Of a stretch of DNA of 64,000 nt, positions 47,777 through 56,356 are shown piece after piece. The DNA lies in NCBI GenBank assembly GCA_902493535.1, contig CABUQG010000005.1, forward strand, positions 1 through 64,000, written 5' to 3'. A program made the position numbers and the translations under genes. The notes beneath the pieces were generated by a model. The model had not been told where the DNA came from. It worked only from the letters and a program-made list of their open reading frames with translations, and made no database searches. Within the stretch, counting starts at the first letter, position 1. Every line of letters starts with the position of its first letter. The stretch is from an uncultured Collinsella sp. (GTDB taxonomy: Bacteria > Actinomycetota > Coriobacteriia > Coriobacteriales > Coriobacteriaceae).

Positions 47777-48574
47777 ATGGGTCTTGAGGGAATCAAACTG
47801 ATTGCATGCGATTTGGACGGCACGTTGCTGCATCCGGGGGAGCGCGAGCTGCGTTCCGAGGCCTTTGAGCTTATCGATGAGCTGCATCGTCGTGGTATCG
47901 TGTTTATGCCGGCGAGTGGCCGTCAATATGCGAGCTTGCGCTACCTGTTTGCCCCGGTGGCCGATGAGCTCGCCTATGTATGCGAAAACGGAACCCTGGT
48001 GATGAGCGAGGGGCGTGCCGTCGTCAAGCGTTCCATGGAGCGTAGCCTTGCTATGGTTATCGCGAATACCGTGGTTGCGTATCCCCATACCGACATGACC
48101 CTTTCGTGTGAGGGGCACATCTACACCATGAGCGGCAACGATGCGTTCGTCGACCATTTGCGCTATGTAGTCCACTGCGATGTGGCGGTGGTCGACCGTC
48201 CCGAGGACATCGACGAGGATGTCATTAAGATTGGCTTCCAGACGCCCGAGGTGGATTATCCGGCGGCCCGGGAGTATTTCGAGCGCCTCTTTGGCGACCG
48301 TGTCGATGTGATGACGTCAGGAACCGCATGGACGGACCTTATCGGTTTCGGTTCGGGCAAGGGCTCCGCGCTTGTCGATTACGGTCGTGTCCTGGGGATT
48401 TCGCCCGATGAGATGATGGCATTTGGCGACAATGAGAACGATCGCGACATGCTCAACGTCGTGGGCCATCCCTATCTGATGGAGAGCTGCAACCCCACCA
48501 TGCGCGGTATCAACGATCGCGTCCGTTACGTGCACACGGTCGAAGAAGAACTGCGCCGCCTGCTCGCCGAGTAG
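47777..48574 (+). CDS. Cof-type HAD-superfamily phosphatase
   Basis: A 265-aa HAD hydrolase of the Cof/IIB group. Motif I is IACDLDGTLL near residue 12 (nucleophile Asp), motif II MPASGRQ, motif III Lys in GKGSAL and motif IV FGDNENDRDML. A type C2 cap sits between motifs II and III. Such enzymes dephosphorylate sugar phosphates, FMN or pyridoxal phosphate; substrate cannot be assigned. The ATG at 47777 follows GGGGGAAG; in-frame starts at 47702 and 47756 are weaker. Confidence 0.9.
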   Translation: MGLEGIKLIACDLDGTLLHPGERELRSEAFELIDELHRRGIVFMPASGRQYASLRYLFAPVADELAYVCENGTLVMSEGRAVVKRSMERSLAMVIANTVVAYPHTDMTLSCEGHIYTMSGNDAFVDHLRYVVHCDVAVVDRPEDIDEDVIKIGFQTPEVDYPAAREYFERLFGDRVDVMTSGTAWTDLIGFGSGKGSALVDYGRVLGISPDEMMAFGDNENDRDMLNVVGHPYLMESCNPTMRGINDRVRYVHTVEEELRRLLAE

Positions 48575-48577
48575 GTT

Positions 48578-48648
48578 TTCGGGACATGCCTAGAAATGTA
48601 CTGTTTGCTGCAAAGCGCGGAAAGGTGGATTTTAAGGCATGTCCCGAA
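48578..48648. terminator. Long-loop palindrome between convergent genes
   Basis: TTCGGGACATGCC pairs perfectly with GGCATGTCCCGAA around a 45-nt loop containing ACTGTTTGCTGCAAAG. It fills the gap between the HAD gene and the Fur-family gene, which converge, so it may terminate both. No T-runs flank it. Confidence 0.5.
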
Positions 48649-48651
48649 CAT

Positions 48652-49032
48652 CTACCGGCAGTCGGGGCAGAGACCCTCGAAGATGGTGTAGTGCGACGTG
48701 ACGTGCCAGCCGATTTGCTCGGACGCCTTGGCGTCGAGCTGGGCATCGAAGGGGAGCGGTACGTCGATGACGCGGCTGCACGAGGTGCAGATGATATGCG
48801 CATGCGGCTCGATCGTGCGATCGAAGCGGCTACCGCCCGGCGTCTTGATGAAGAGGATTTCGCCTGCGTCGGCCAAGAGATTGAGATTGCGGTAGACCGT
48901 ACCGCGGCTGATTTTGTCATCCTGCGCGCGCACGACGTTGTAGATTTCGTCGGCGGTGGGATGGTTATAGCTTTGGCGCACGGCGTCAAGAACCAGCTTT
49001 CGCTGCCTGGTATTCCTTCTTTGCACCGCCAT
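48652..49032 (-). CDS. Fur-family metalloregulator, PerR-like
   Basis: A 126-aa regulator with a winged helix (TADEIYNVVRAQDDKISRGT, VYRNLNLLADAG) and a metal-binding C-terminal domain. Structural-zinc cysteines are in CTSC and CPDC. The regulatory site has FDRTIEPHAHI and RVIDV; an Asp in the latter position is the arrangement of PerR (peroxide-sensing) rather than iron-sensing Fur, which suggests a peroxide or redox role. GAGGCGAGG precedes the ATG. It is transcribed in the same direction as the following acylphosphatase/oxidoreductase genes but is separated by 61 nt. Confidence 0.9.
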   Translation of the reverse strand: MAVQRRNTRQRKLVLDAVRQSYNHPTADEIYNVVRAQDDKISRGTVYRNLNLLADAGEILFIKTPGGSRFDRTIEPHAHIICTSCSRVIDVPLPFDAQLDAKASEQIGWHVTSHYTIFEGLCPDCR

Positions 49033-49093
49033 GCGCCTCGCCTCTTTTCTATTAACGGTCGTAGGTAAATGATACCGTATTTAGCACACAATA

Positions 49094-49504
49094 CTAATAA
49101 TGAGGACTGAAACCGTCTTCATTGGCAAGTGGGGCTCGGGCCTGGGCGTCTACGAGGCGAAAACGCGTTCCCATGCGCTCGTAGGAGGCATGAAGCGCCT
49201 CGAGATGAGATAGGATGTTTGCCGGAGCTCCCTGTATCTCCATCTCGACTGAGCCGTCTTCCATGTTACGCACCCAGCCGGTGAGGGAGCGTGCCTGCGC
49301 GAGGTTGGTGTTGGTAAAGCGAAAACCAACGCCTTGGACTTGCCCCGTCCAGTGCAGGAAATAGCGCAGGGGAGTGTTTTGAGTGGCCTCGTCGCTTGCG
49401 AGTACGGTAAGCCTGCGGCGCAGCTCGAGCTCGACGTTCGATGGTTTTTGAGGCTCTCGACTGCCGCCGGTGACGCTGGAGAAGAACGTATCGAAGAGGC
49501 CCAT
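49094..49504 (-). CDS. Acylphosphatase with N-terminal extension
   Basis: A 136-aa protein with a ~45-residue charged extension followed by an acylphosphatase domain: GQVQGVGFRFTNTNLAQ carries the catalytic Arg, and LTGWVRNMEDGSVEMEIQG the catalytic Asn. Acylphosphatases hydrolyse carboxyl-phosphate bonds such as acetyl phosphate. The start ATG at 49504 is 2 nt downstream of the oxidoreductase stop, indicating coupling. A longer open frame extends inside the oxidoreductase gene in another reading frame and is not considered. Confidence 0.9.
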   Translation of the reverse strand: MGLFDTFFSSVTGGSREPQKPSNVELELRRRLTVLASDEATQNTPLRYFLHWTGQVQGVGFRFTNTNLAQARSLTGWVRNMEDGSVEMEIQGAPANILSHLEALHASYERMGTRFRLVDAQARAPLANEDGFSPHY

Positions 49505-49506
49505 CG

Positions 49507-50613
49507 CTATGCCTGCTTGTCTGCGTCGGCCGGGAAGGTAATGCCGGCCTGCTGGCGCACGGCATCCATGATGCGCAGTGAGACGAGCGTGACATCGCGG
49601 TAGTGGCCAAGCTCGTGGCGTCCTGCCGGGGTCTCCCAAATCTCTTCCTTAACGTTATCGATGCCGCCGATGGCGGTGATAAAGTCTGTGAGTTCGTATT
49701 CCATAGTGTTGCTCGATTTGGGCAGGTCGAGCACGCGGCCGTTGTCTCCCTGTTCGCGCGGTGCCTCGGTCGCCGAGCCGCGTACGACGTCGCCGCGATA
49801 GTCGATGCGGACGTTGCGGGGCGTGGACAGATGGTCGATCTGGATAGTGCCACGCTCGCCTTCGATCTGCGAGGGCAGCAGGTCATTCGTAATTTTGGAG
49901 TGCGCGAGCTCGACGGAGATGCGGCCTCCGCCGTAGCTGGCGAGGATGGAACCGCAGCCGTCGATGGGGCCGTGCGTGAGCTGTCGCGTGGTGGGGTCGA
50001 GCAGAGTAGTCATGCTCGTAAGGCCGGAGGGCATGCCGAAAATCTCGACCATGGGCTCGACGGCGTAGACGCCAATGTCCATGAGGGAACCCGATGCCAT
50101 ATTGCAGTCGAAGATATTGGTGGCGCGTCCCGCGAGAATCTCGTTGTAGCGCGAGGAATACTTGCCAAAGCGCAATGAGGCGCGGCGGATGGGGGCGATC
50201 TCGCCCAGGGCGTCCTCGATGGCGTGGAAGGCGGGATCGTGGAGGGGACGCATGGCCTCGAGGGCCACGACACCTGCTGCCTCGGCAGCGCGGAAGACTT
50301 CCAGCGCCTGCGCTTCGGTGGCGCAGAAGGGTTTCTCGACGATGACGTGCTTGCCACCGGCGATGCAGGCAAGGGCCTGCTCGTAGTGAAGTGCGTTAGG
50401 GCTGCCGATATAGACGGCGTCGACGTCGACGGCTGCCGCAAGCTCGTCGAGTGCGGTGAAGTTGCGTTCGCCGCCGTGCTCGGCAGTAAAGGCGGCGCCG
50501 CGCTCGGCATTGCGCGAGAGCGTGCCCACGAATACAGCCTGGTCGTTGGCATTGACGACCTGGATAAAGTCGTCGGTGATCATGGATGTGCCGATGGTTG
50601 CGATACGCAACAT
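49507..50613 (-). CDS. Gfo/Idh/MocA-family oxidoreductase
   Basis: A 368-aa NAD(P)-dependent sugar-type oxidoreductase. The Rossmann start is LRIATIGTSMI, DAVYIGSPNALHYEQAL and the EKP motif (HVIVEKPFCAT, near residue 92) mark the family, and DIGVYAVEPM is the C-terminal domain landmark. Family members oxidise or reduce sugars, inositols and related compounds; the substrate is not evident. The ATG at 50613 follows AGGGGGAC; the open frame extends into unrelated upstream sequence. Confidence 0.9.
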   Translation of the reverse strand: MLRIATIGTSMITDDFIQVVNANDQAVFVGTLSRNAERGAAFTAEHGGERNFTALDELAAAVDVDAVYIGSPNALHYEQALACIAGGKHVIVEKPFCATEAQALEVFRAAEAAGVVALEAMRPLHDPAFHAIEDALGEIAPIRRASLRFGKYSSRYNEILAGRATNIFDCNMASGSLMDIGVYAVEPMVEIFGMPSGLTSMTTLLDPTTRQLTHGPIDGCGSILASYGGGRISVELAHSKITNDLLPSQIEGERGTIQIDHLSTPRNVRIDYRGDVVRGSATEAPREQGDNGRVLDLPKSSNTMEYELTDFITAIGGIDNVKEEIWETPAGRHELGHYRDVTLVSLRIMDAVRQQAGITFPADADKQA

Positions 50614-50686
50614 GTGTCCCCCTTGCGTTGTTTGGCTTACAGGACGAGTGTAGCGCGGGAGGACACAAAAGCGTGCGAAAACGCCG

Positions 50687-51172
50687 TTACAGGTCGCTCT
50701 CGTTAAAGCCAGCGTCGATATCGAGGTTGCTGCCATCGGCTGCCGTGGTGGCAAGCTCGTCGCAGCGCTCGTTGAGCTCATGGCCGGCGTGGCCCTTAAC
50801 CCAGATGAACTCCACTTTGTGCTTGCTCTTTGCGGCAAGCAGGCGCTCCCACAGATCGCGGTTCTTGACAGGCTGCTTGTTGGCGGTCTTCCAGCCGCGC
50901 TTTTTCCAGCCGTCGATCCAGTGTTTGTTGAAGGCGTTGACGACGTATTGCGAATCGGAATGGACCTCGACCTCGCAGGGGCGGTTGAGTGCCTCGAGCG
51001 CCACGATGACCGCCATGAGCTCCATGCGGTTGTTGGTGGTCTTGGCGTAGCCACGCGAAAGCTCGGAGGTGAAGGTCTTGCCGGCGGGGTTGGTGTATTT
51101 GAGCACGGCGCCGTAGCCGCCGCGTCCCGGATTAGATCGAGCCGAGCCGTCGGTATAGATGATGACCTTCAC
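50687..51172 (-). CDS. rnhA: Ribonuclease HI
   Basis: A 161-aa RNase H cleaving RNA in RNA-DNA hybrids. The acidic catalytic set is visible: Asp in IYTDGSARSNPGRGG, Glu in TNNRMELMAV, Asp in HSDSQYVVNAF and Asp in NERCDELAT. The basic handle region KKRGWKTANKQPVKN is present, as in E. coli RNase HI. The GTG at 51172 is preceded by AAAGGAAC. Single gene with about 75 nt to its downstream neighbour. Confidence 0.95.
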   Translation of the reverse strand: MKVIIYTDGSARSNPGRGGYGAVLKYTNPAGKTFTSELSRGYAKTTNNRMELMAVIVALEALNRPCEVEVHSDSQYVVNAFNKHWIDGWKKRGWKTANKQPVKNRDLWERLLAAKSKHKVEFIWVKGHAGHELNERCDELATTAADGSNLDIDAGFNESDL

Positions 51173-51271
51173 ATGGTTCCTTTCGTTGGGTACGTTTCGT
51201 GTGGGTGACCATTGTAGCGCCATGCCCGCCGGGGGCTAGCTATCTACGATTTCTGCCCCGTCTTCCGACAG

Positions 51272-52174
51272 TTAGTTGGCATGGATGATGCGGTTAAGCT
51301 CGTCGAGGTATTGCTGCAAGAGGGGAGAGGGCTTGCGCTCGTCGTGCATGATATAGCCTACGTGCATCGTCGGGGCGTCTGCCAGCGGGATCGATGCCAT
51401 ACCCCATTGCATTTCATTGGAGAGGACACCGGTCGACAAGGTGTAACCGTTCGACGTGATAAGTAAGTTAGTGAGCGTCCCGCGGTCCGAGATTCGTATG
51501 TTGCGGTCGCAGGGGATATAACTAAAAGGTTCCTCGGCGTAATAGAAGGAGTTTGAGGTTCCCTGCTCAAAACTGTAGCGCGTATAGGGTGTGAGGTCGG
51601 CAAGGGACAGCTGGGGGCGGCGTGCGAGCGGGTGGCGCTCACTAACGAAGACGTGGACCGTCGCGTCGAAGAGGGGATGGAAGCTTGCGCGGGCATCGGC
51701 GAAGGCCTTCTGCAGAACGCGGGCGTTAAAGTTATCTAGATACAGAATGCCGATATCGCTGCGAAATGCGCGGACGTCGTCGATGATCTGCGAGGTGGTG
51801 GTTTCGCGCATGATGAACTCGAACTTACTGTCGCGGCAGCGCTCGACGACGTTGACAAAGGCCTCGACCGAAAACGCGTAGTGTTGGGCCGAGATGGCGA
51901 GGCGGGCCTGAGGTGTGCCGCCGTCCTCGTAGCGGGCTTCGAGCATGTCGGCCTGCTCTACGACCTGGCGTGCATAACCCAAAAGCTCGGTGCCGTCGTT
52001 GGTGAGTGCAACGCCGCGGCTAGAGCGCGTAAAGATTTCGATATGAAGCTCCTGCTCCAGGCTTTTGACGGCATTGGAGATATTGGACTGTGCCGTATAG
52101 AGGCGCTGGGCTGCGGCGTTGATCGATCCGGACTCTGCCACGGCGATCAAAAAGCGAAGCTGCTGGAGGGTCAT
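51272..52174 (-). CDS. LysR-family transcriptional regulator
   Basis: A 300-aa LTTR with N-terminal winged helix (LQQLRFLIAVAESGSINAAA, TAQSNISNAVKSLEQEL) and a C-terminal effector-binding domain. It is transcribed divergently from metY across 273 bp, the usual geometry for a LysR protein and its target. It may therefore sense a sulfur metabolite such as O-acetylserine or O-acetylhomoserine; that assignment is inference. Confidence 0.92.
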   Translation of the reverse strand: MTLQQLRFLIAVAESGSINAAAQRLYTAQSNISNAVKSLEQELHIEIFTRSSRGVALTNDGTELLGYARQVVEQADMLEARYEDGGTPQARLAISAQHYAFSVEAFVNVVERCRDSKFEFIMRETTTSQIIDDVRAFRSDIGILYLDNFNARVLQKAFADARASFHPLFDATVHVFVSERHPLARRPQLSLADLTPYTRYSFEQGTSNSFYYAEEPFSYIPCDRNIRISDRGTLTNLLITSNGYTLSTGVLSNEMQWGMASIPLADAPTMHVGYIMHDERKPSPLLQQYLDELNRIIHAN

Positions 52175-52235
52175 CGGCGCCCATCCTTTCGAGTGCTATC
52201 TACAAAACCGATAACAGGTTAGCGCTTTTAAGTGA

Positions 52236-52264
52236 TTGACCCGAGGAGACGATGCTCGTACTAT
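52236..52264 (+). promoter_or_regulatory. metY promoter
   Basis: -35 TTGACC (52236-52241), exactly 17-nt spacer, -10 TACTAT (52259-52264). It gives a leader of about 175 nt before metY. Confidence 0.7.
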
Positions 52265-52332
52265 TCAAAACACACAAAGGCGGTAGGTAATTAAGCCGAC
52301 CACGGAACCGGGATGCGAAAGGAGGCCCGCAT

Positions 52333-52386
52333 ATGAATTGCTTACCAAGACGAATGCCGGGCTCCTGTTTGCGCCCGTCGGCGTGA
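52333..52386 (+). CDS. Possible leader peptide upstream of metY
   Basis: A 17-codon frame (MNCLPRRMPGSCLRPSA) has a near-perfect ribosome site, AAAGGAGG with a 7-nt spacer, inside the metY leader. It contains two Cys and two Met codons plus a rare TTA. An inverted repeat CTCCTG/CAGGAG spans its end, and a T-rich stretch (CTCTCTTTTTATTT) follows. Cysteine-containing leader peptides attenuate sulfur genes in other Actinobacteria, so a regulatory uORF is plausible but unproven. Confidence 0.4.
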   Translation: MNCLPRRMPGSCLRPSA

Positions 52387-52447
52387 TCAGGAGACAGCGA
52401 CTTACTTCTCTCTTTTTATTTACTTTCGTCCGATCAAGGAGATTATC

Positions 52448-53758
52448 ATGAGCCAGTTCATCAACAACCCCGAGCACACCTTTGGTTTCGATACCCTGCA
52501 GCTGCACGTTGGCCAGGAGAGCGCCGATCCTGCATCCGACTCTCGTGCCGTGCCTATCTACCAGACCACGAGCTATGTGTTCCGCAACTCCCAGCACGCC
52601 GCCGACCGCTTTGGTCTTGCCGACGCCGGTAACATCTACGGCCGTCTGACCAACTCCACCCAGGGCGTCTTCGAGGACCGTATCGCCGCACTCGAGGGTG
52701 GCGTGGCAGGTCTCGCCGTCGCCTCCGGTGCTGCTGCCATCACCTATACCCTGCAGGCTCTTGCCCAGGCCGGTGACCACGTGGTTGCCCAGAAGACCAT
52801 CTACGGTGGCTCCTACAACCTGCTGGAGCATACGCTCTCCCAGTTTGGCGTCGAGACCACGTTTGTCGACGCTCATAACCTGGACGAGGTCGAGGGCGCC
52901 ATCAAGGACAACACCACGGTCATCTATCTCGAGACGCTCGGCAACCCCAACTCCGACATCCCCAACATCGACGCCATCTCCGAGATCGCCAAGAAGCACG
53001 GTCTGCCGGTTGTCGTCGACAACACCTTCGGCACCCCGTATCTGTTCCGTCCGCTGGAGCATGGTGCCAATATCGTCGTCCACTCCGCAACCAAGTTCAT
53101 CGGCGGCCACGGCACCTCGCTGGGCGGTGTGATCGTCGACGGCGGTAACTTCGATTGGAAGGCGAGCGGAAAGTACGCCCAGATTGCTGAGCCCAACCCC
53201 TCCTACCACGGTGTCTCGTTTGCCGAGGCTGCCGGTCCCGCCGCCTTTGCAACCTATGTCCGCGCTATCCTGCTGCGTGACGAGGGCGCTTGCATCAGTC
53301 CGTTCAACGCCTGGGTCCTGCTCCAGGGCACCGAGACTCTGTCGCTGCGCGTTGACCGCCATGTCGAGAACACCAAGAAGGTCGTTGAGTTCCTGGCTGG
53401 TGACAGCCACGTCGCCAAGGTGAACCACCCGAGCCTGCCTGAGCACCCCGATCACGAGCTCTATCAGAAGTACTTCCCCCGTGGCGGTGCCTCGATCTTT
53501 ACCTTTGAGATTAAGGGTGGCCAGGAGGCAGCTTGGAAGTTCATCGATCATCTGCAGGTGTTCTCGCTGCTCGCCAACGTGGCCGACGTCAAGTCGCTCG
53601 TCGTGCACCCGGCTACCACCACGCACTCCCAGCTCTCTGCCGAGGAGCTCGCCGAGCAGAACATCACGCCCTCCACGATCCGTCTTTCCATCGGTACCGA
53701 GAACGCCGAGGATATCATTTGGGATCTGAAGCAGGCCTTCGCCGCGCTGGACGAGTAA
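52448..53758 (+). CDS. metY: O-acetylhomoserine (thiol)-lyase / sulfhydrylase
   Basis: A 436-aa PLP enzyme of the Cys/Met metabolism family, making homocysteine (or methionine) from O-acetylhomoserine and sulfide. Landmarks are the start FGFDTLQLHVGQE, YQTTSYVFRN, GLAVASGAAAI and the PLP lysine in HSATKFIGGHGTSLGG near residue 216. AAGGAG precedes the ATG. Cysteine-synthase side activity is common in this group. Probably regulated by the divergent LysR protein and/or the leader. Confidence 0.95.
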   Translation: MSQFINNPEHTFGFDTLQLHVGQESADPASDSRAVPIYQTTSYVFRNSQHAADRFGLADAGNIYGRLTNSTQGVFEDRIAALEGGVAGLAVASGAAAITYTLQALAQAGDHVVAQKTIYGGSYNLLEHTLSQFGVETTFVDAHNLDEVEGAIKDNTTVIYLETLGNPNSDIPNIDAISEIAKKHGLPVVVDNTFGTPYLFRPLEHGANIVVHSATKFIGGHGTSLGGVIVDGGNFDWKASGKYAQIAEPNPSYHGVSFAEAAGPAAFATYVRAILLRDEGACISPFNAWVLLQGTETLSLRVDRHVENTKKVVEFLAGDSHVAKVNHPSLPEHPDHELYQKYFPRGGASIFTFEIKGGQEAAWKFIDHLQVFSLLANVADVKSLVVHPATTTHSQLSAEELAEQNITPSTIRLSIGTENAEDIIWDLKQAFAALDE

Positions 53759-53818
53759 GGCGACTTGTGCAAGGACCCCTTGCGACTCGATAGGTATAAC
53801 TGCATAAAATGCCTGCTC

Positions 53819-53858
53819 AAGGCGCCTGTGCGAACAATGGTTGCACAGGCGCCTTATT
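53819..53858 (+). terminator. Terminator after metY
   Basis: AAGGCGCCTGTGC / GCACAGGCGCCTT, 13-bp perfect stem with an 11-nt loop, followed by ATTT. The rest of 53859-54070 contains no gene; TACTAT at 54000-54005 could be the -10 of the next gene. Confidence 0.8.
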
Positions 53859-54070
53859 TGCATAGAGAGGGTGCAAAAACAGGGTTTTCGACACGCTTTA
53901 TGCATTTGAGTTGTGGAAAACTCCTGTTGAGAGGATGTGAGTTTTACGCAATTGACGTGCGCCTTTTGAGTAAAACCGCAGGTCGCGATTTGCTCGGGGT
54001 ACTATGCAGCGCGATCGAATCACACGCAGCTCAAACGCAGCAAAAACACACTACGGAGGTTTCCAGCTAC

Positions 54071-54847
54071 ATGAGGATTGATTCACGAAAACCGAAAGCC
54101 GCCGCCCTTTCCGCCGCTCTGACCGTGGCACTTTTGGCGGGCGCCGGTGCAACTGATGCCCACGCCGCAACACTGTCCGATACGGTTGGATCTACGCCGT
54201 CCGAGACGACGCTGGTGCAGCCCGTTGACTATCGCGGCGATGGTTATGGTTCCATGCAGGAGTGGAACGCCTCGATGGAGGCCAAGCGCGATTCCCTGGA
54301 GATGCGCGCTCAGATCATCATGAACATGTACGGTGACTATGCCACCGATGACGAGCGCGCTGTGCTGCAGGGCTGTATCGATGGCGCGGGCAGCCTGTTG
54401 ACGATGGGGGAGGTCGATGCGAAGTCGACCGAGCTCGATGAGCTGCGCACTGCGCTTGAGGATGCCAAGCGCGAAGCGCTCGAGGCTGCTGTCGCCGAGG
54501 CGGAGGCTGCCGAGGCCGCCCAGGCTTCGTACTACAACGCCGGTTACACTTCGTCCTACGCGTCTGCCGCGTCCTGCGCGAACGGATCGGGCCTGACGCG
54601 CTCTGCGGGTGTCAATAACTACAACGGGCGCCGCGAGACCTATTACAGCAGCAATGTGCTTTATCACTATCGCACGGGCGAATGGACTCAGGATTCTGAG
54701 GGCTTTTGGCGCGATTCCGACGGCTATTACGTTGTTGCCGCGGGCGATATGGCCCAGGGCTCGACCTTTACGGGCTCCAAGGGTGATTGCAAGGTCTATG
54801 ACTCCGGCTGCGCTGCCGGAACCACCGACTACTACACCGGTTGGTAA
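54071..54847 (+). CDS. Secreted protein with 3D/double-psi-barrel-like C-terminus
   Basis: A 258-aa exported protein. Residues ~1-33 are a signal peptide (basic start, AALSAALTVALLAGAG, AHA cleavage site). The middle (~75-165) is helical, Ala/Glu-rich and probably coiled coil. The C-terminus (~185-258) is Tyr/Gly/Ser-rich and ends with VVAAGDMAQGSTF, CKVYDSGCAAGTTDYYTGW. That tail resembles the 3D/double-psi barrel domains found on Gram-positive cell-wall proteins, so a peptidoglycan-related or surface role is likely. No catalytic motif is certain. GGAGG lies 12-15 nt before the ATG. Confidence 0.75.
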   Translation: MRIDSRKPKAAALSAALTVALLAGAGATDAHAATLSDTVGSTPSETTLVQPVDYRGDGYGSMQEWNASMEAKRDSLEMRAQIIMNMYGDYATDDERAVLQGCIDGAGSLLTMGEVDAKSTELDELRTALEDAKREALEAAVAEAEAAEAAQASYYNAGYTSSYASAASCANGSGLTRSAGVNNYNGRRETYYSSNVLYHYRTGEWTQDSEGFWRDSDGYYVVAAGDMAQGSTFTGSKGDCKVYDSGCAAGTTDYYTGW

Positions 54848-55033
54848 TTTTTCTGCATCACGGATATTTGGCGGACGGGCGTCTTTACCGAGCTTTAGGG
54901 CAACGTAAGGACGTCCGTTCTATGTATGCGTTTGAGTTAACAGAGCCCTTACCGTGGCGGTACGCTGGGCGAATGGATGCGGAGCACACTGGTTCTTGAG
55001 AAATAAGGTCTTTCTCTTGGAGGAAGTGGTCTT

Positions 55034-55240
55034 GTGAATGCTCGAGATATTACCGTTGCCGCCGTCGCGTTGATGCTTGGCTGCCTTGGTCCCACGGCCG
55101 CGCTCGTCGCGGGCATGCAGGGGACATGCGGGGCTGCTCCTATCGTGGTCGGCGTGCTGATCGCGGCCACGCTGCTGGGAAGCGCCGGTGTTGTCCTTTG
55201 TCGCGACGATGAGGACGAGGTTCCGGAGTCGCAACGCTAG
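55034..55240 (+). CDS. Small two-helix membrane protein
   Basis: A 68-aa protein with two hydrophobic segments (about residues 5-27 and 36-56) and an acidic tail (CRDDEDEVPESQR). The GTG start at 55034 is preceded by GGAGGAAG at good spacing, and codon use is like the neighbours, which argues for a real gene. No family recognised. Followed by a terminator. Confidence 0.6.
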   Translation: MNARDITVAAVALMLGCLGPTAALVAGMQGTCGAAPIVVGVLIAATLLGSAGVVLCRDDEDEVPESQR

Positions 55241-55280
55241 CTGTTGTGAGATTGACCGCCGGTCATAGACGAAGATGAAA

Positions 55281-55315
55281 GCCGCCGTAAGGGGAGTGCT
55301 CCTTGCGGCGGTTTT
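55281..55315 (+). terminator. Terminator after the small membrane protein gene
   Basis: CCGCCGTAAGG / CCTTGCGGCGG stem (one G-U pair) with a short loop, followed by TTTTG. Confidence 0.8.
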
Positions 55316-55348
55316 GCTGCTAAGGCTGTTGAATGCGGCGCGTTGGCG

Positions 55349-56263
55349 TTACCAGCTTGCCTCGATATCGCGAATGCGCTGATAGAGCCATTCGTTCTGC
55401 GGAACCTGGATATCGTGCTTGGCCGCGAGGCGGCGGACGGTGCCCGCGAACTCCTCGACCTCTGTTTTGCGCTGCGCGATGCGGTCCTGAGCCATTGAGG
55501 GCATACCGGCGGGGTCGATTCCCTCGATGAGGTGCACCATTTGCGTCAGGTCTGCTTCGGTCAGCTCAACGCCCTCGGCGTTGGCAACCGCAAGCGTCTC
55601 GCGCATGGCGGAGACAAAACAGCGGCGCTGCTCGGAGCCCGGCTCCGTGGCGCTTCCGTAGGTCCCGCCGTAGGCCATGCAGGTTTGGTTGATGCCGTCG
55701 TTGAGCATGAGTTTGGCCCACATGCGGTGCGCAATGTCGCGCTCGACGGTATGGGCGATGCCGCAGCGCGTGTAGAGCCCGTCGATAGCGGCGACGGTCG
55801 CGGGGTCCGTGCCGGCCGCCGCGCCAAAGCGGATCTCGCCCGCATTGGTAAAGGTGAGCGCGCCGTTGAGGAACACGGCGTCCATGCCCTGGCAGATACC
55901 AAGAACGGTATGCTCCCAGCCAAAGCGTTCGGCAATCTTTTGCTCGCTCGTAATGCCGTTGCATAGCGAGGCGATGAGCGTGTTGGGTCCCACGACGCGC
56001 TCCATAGTCTTGAGTGCTTGGTCGAGACCGGTGGTCTTGACTGTCAGGATGACCAGATCGGCGGGCGTCGCCTCGCTGGCGCGGACGGACGTGAGATCGC
56101 AGGGCTTGCCGTTGACAGTGAGCGCATCGCCCGCGTGACGCTCAAAACGGGTGTCATCCATAACGTATTCGACGGCGTCATTGCCGAGGGCCTTGGCAAT
56201 CATGCTGCCGTAGAGCAGGCCGACGCCGCCCTTGCCGATAAAAGCGACCTTGTTGATCTGCAT
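55349..56263 (-). CDS. Ketopantoate reductase-family protein (ApbA/PanE)
   Basis: A 304-aa NADPH-dependent reductase. The N-terminal Rossmann motif is FIGKGGVGLLYGSM, followed by VILTVKTTGLDQAL and SLCNGITSEQ. The conserved catalytic Lys is in MWAKLMLNDGINQ, with the helical C-terminal domain behind it. PanE makes pantoate for coenzyme A, but the family includes other 2-oxoacid reductases, so the symbol is withheld. The ATG at 56263 has GGGGAG at proper distance; an ATG at 56272 is too close to it. Confidence 0.88.
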   Translation of the reverse strand: MQINKVAFIGKGGVGLLYGSMIAKALGNDAVEYVMDDTRFERHAGDALTVNGKPCDLTSVRASEATPADLVILTVKTTGLDQALKTMERVVGPNTLIASLCNGITSEQKIAERFGWEHTVLGICQGMDAVFLNGALTFTNAGEIRFGAAAGTDPATVAAIDGLYTRCGIAHTVERDIAHRMWAKLMLNDGINQTCMAYGGTYGSATEPGSEQRRCFVSAMRETLAVANAEGVELTEADLTQMVHLIEGIDPAGMPSMAQDRIAQRKTEVEEFAGTVRRLAAKHDIQVPQNEWLYQRIRDIEASW

Positions 56264-56285
56264 GTGAATCATCTCCCCATGTAAA

Positions 56286-56308
56286 AGGCGCCCGCGTAAG
56301 GGGCGCCT
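56286..56308 (-). terminator. Hairpin in the leader of the panE-like gene
   Basis: On the minus strand AGGCGCCC / GGGCGCCT is followed by TTTAC and then the ribosome site of the reductase gene. It may act as an attenuator for that gene or as the terminator of the small frame just upstream. Confidence 0.5.
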
Positions 56309-56356
56309 GATGGATTGTATGCTGCCAGGGTGATTGGTGGGTGCGCGGGGCGGCTG

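Noticed and set aside
52272..52447. SAM riboswitch in the metY leader
   Set aside because: I looked for S-box and SAM-II/IV core motifs and could not match them; the leader-peptide reading fits better.
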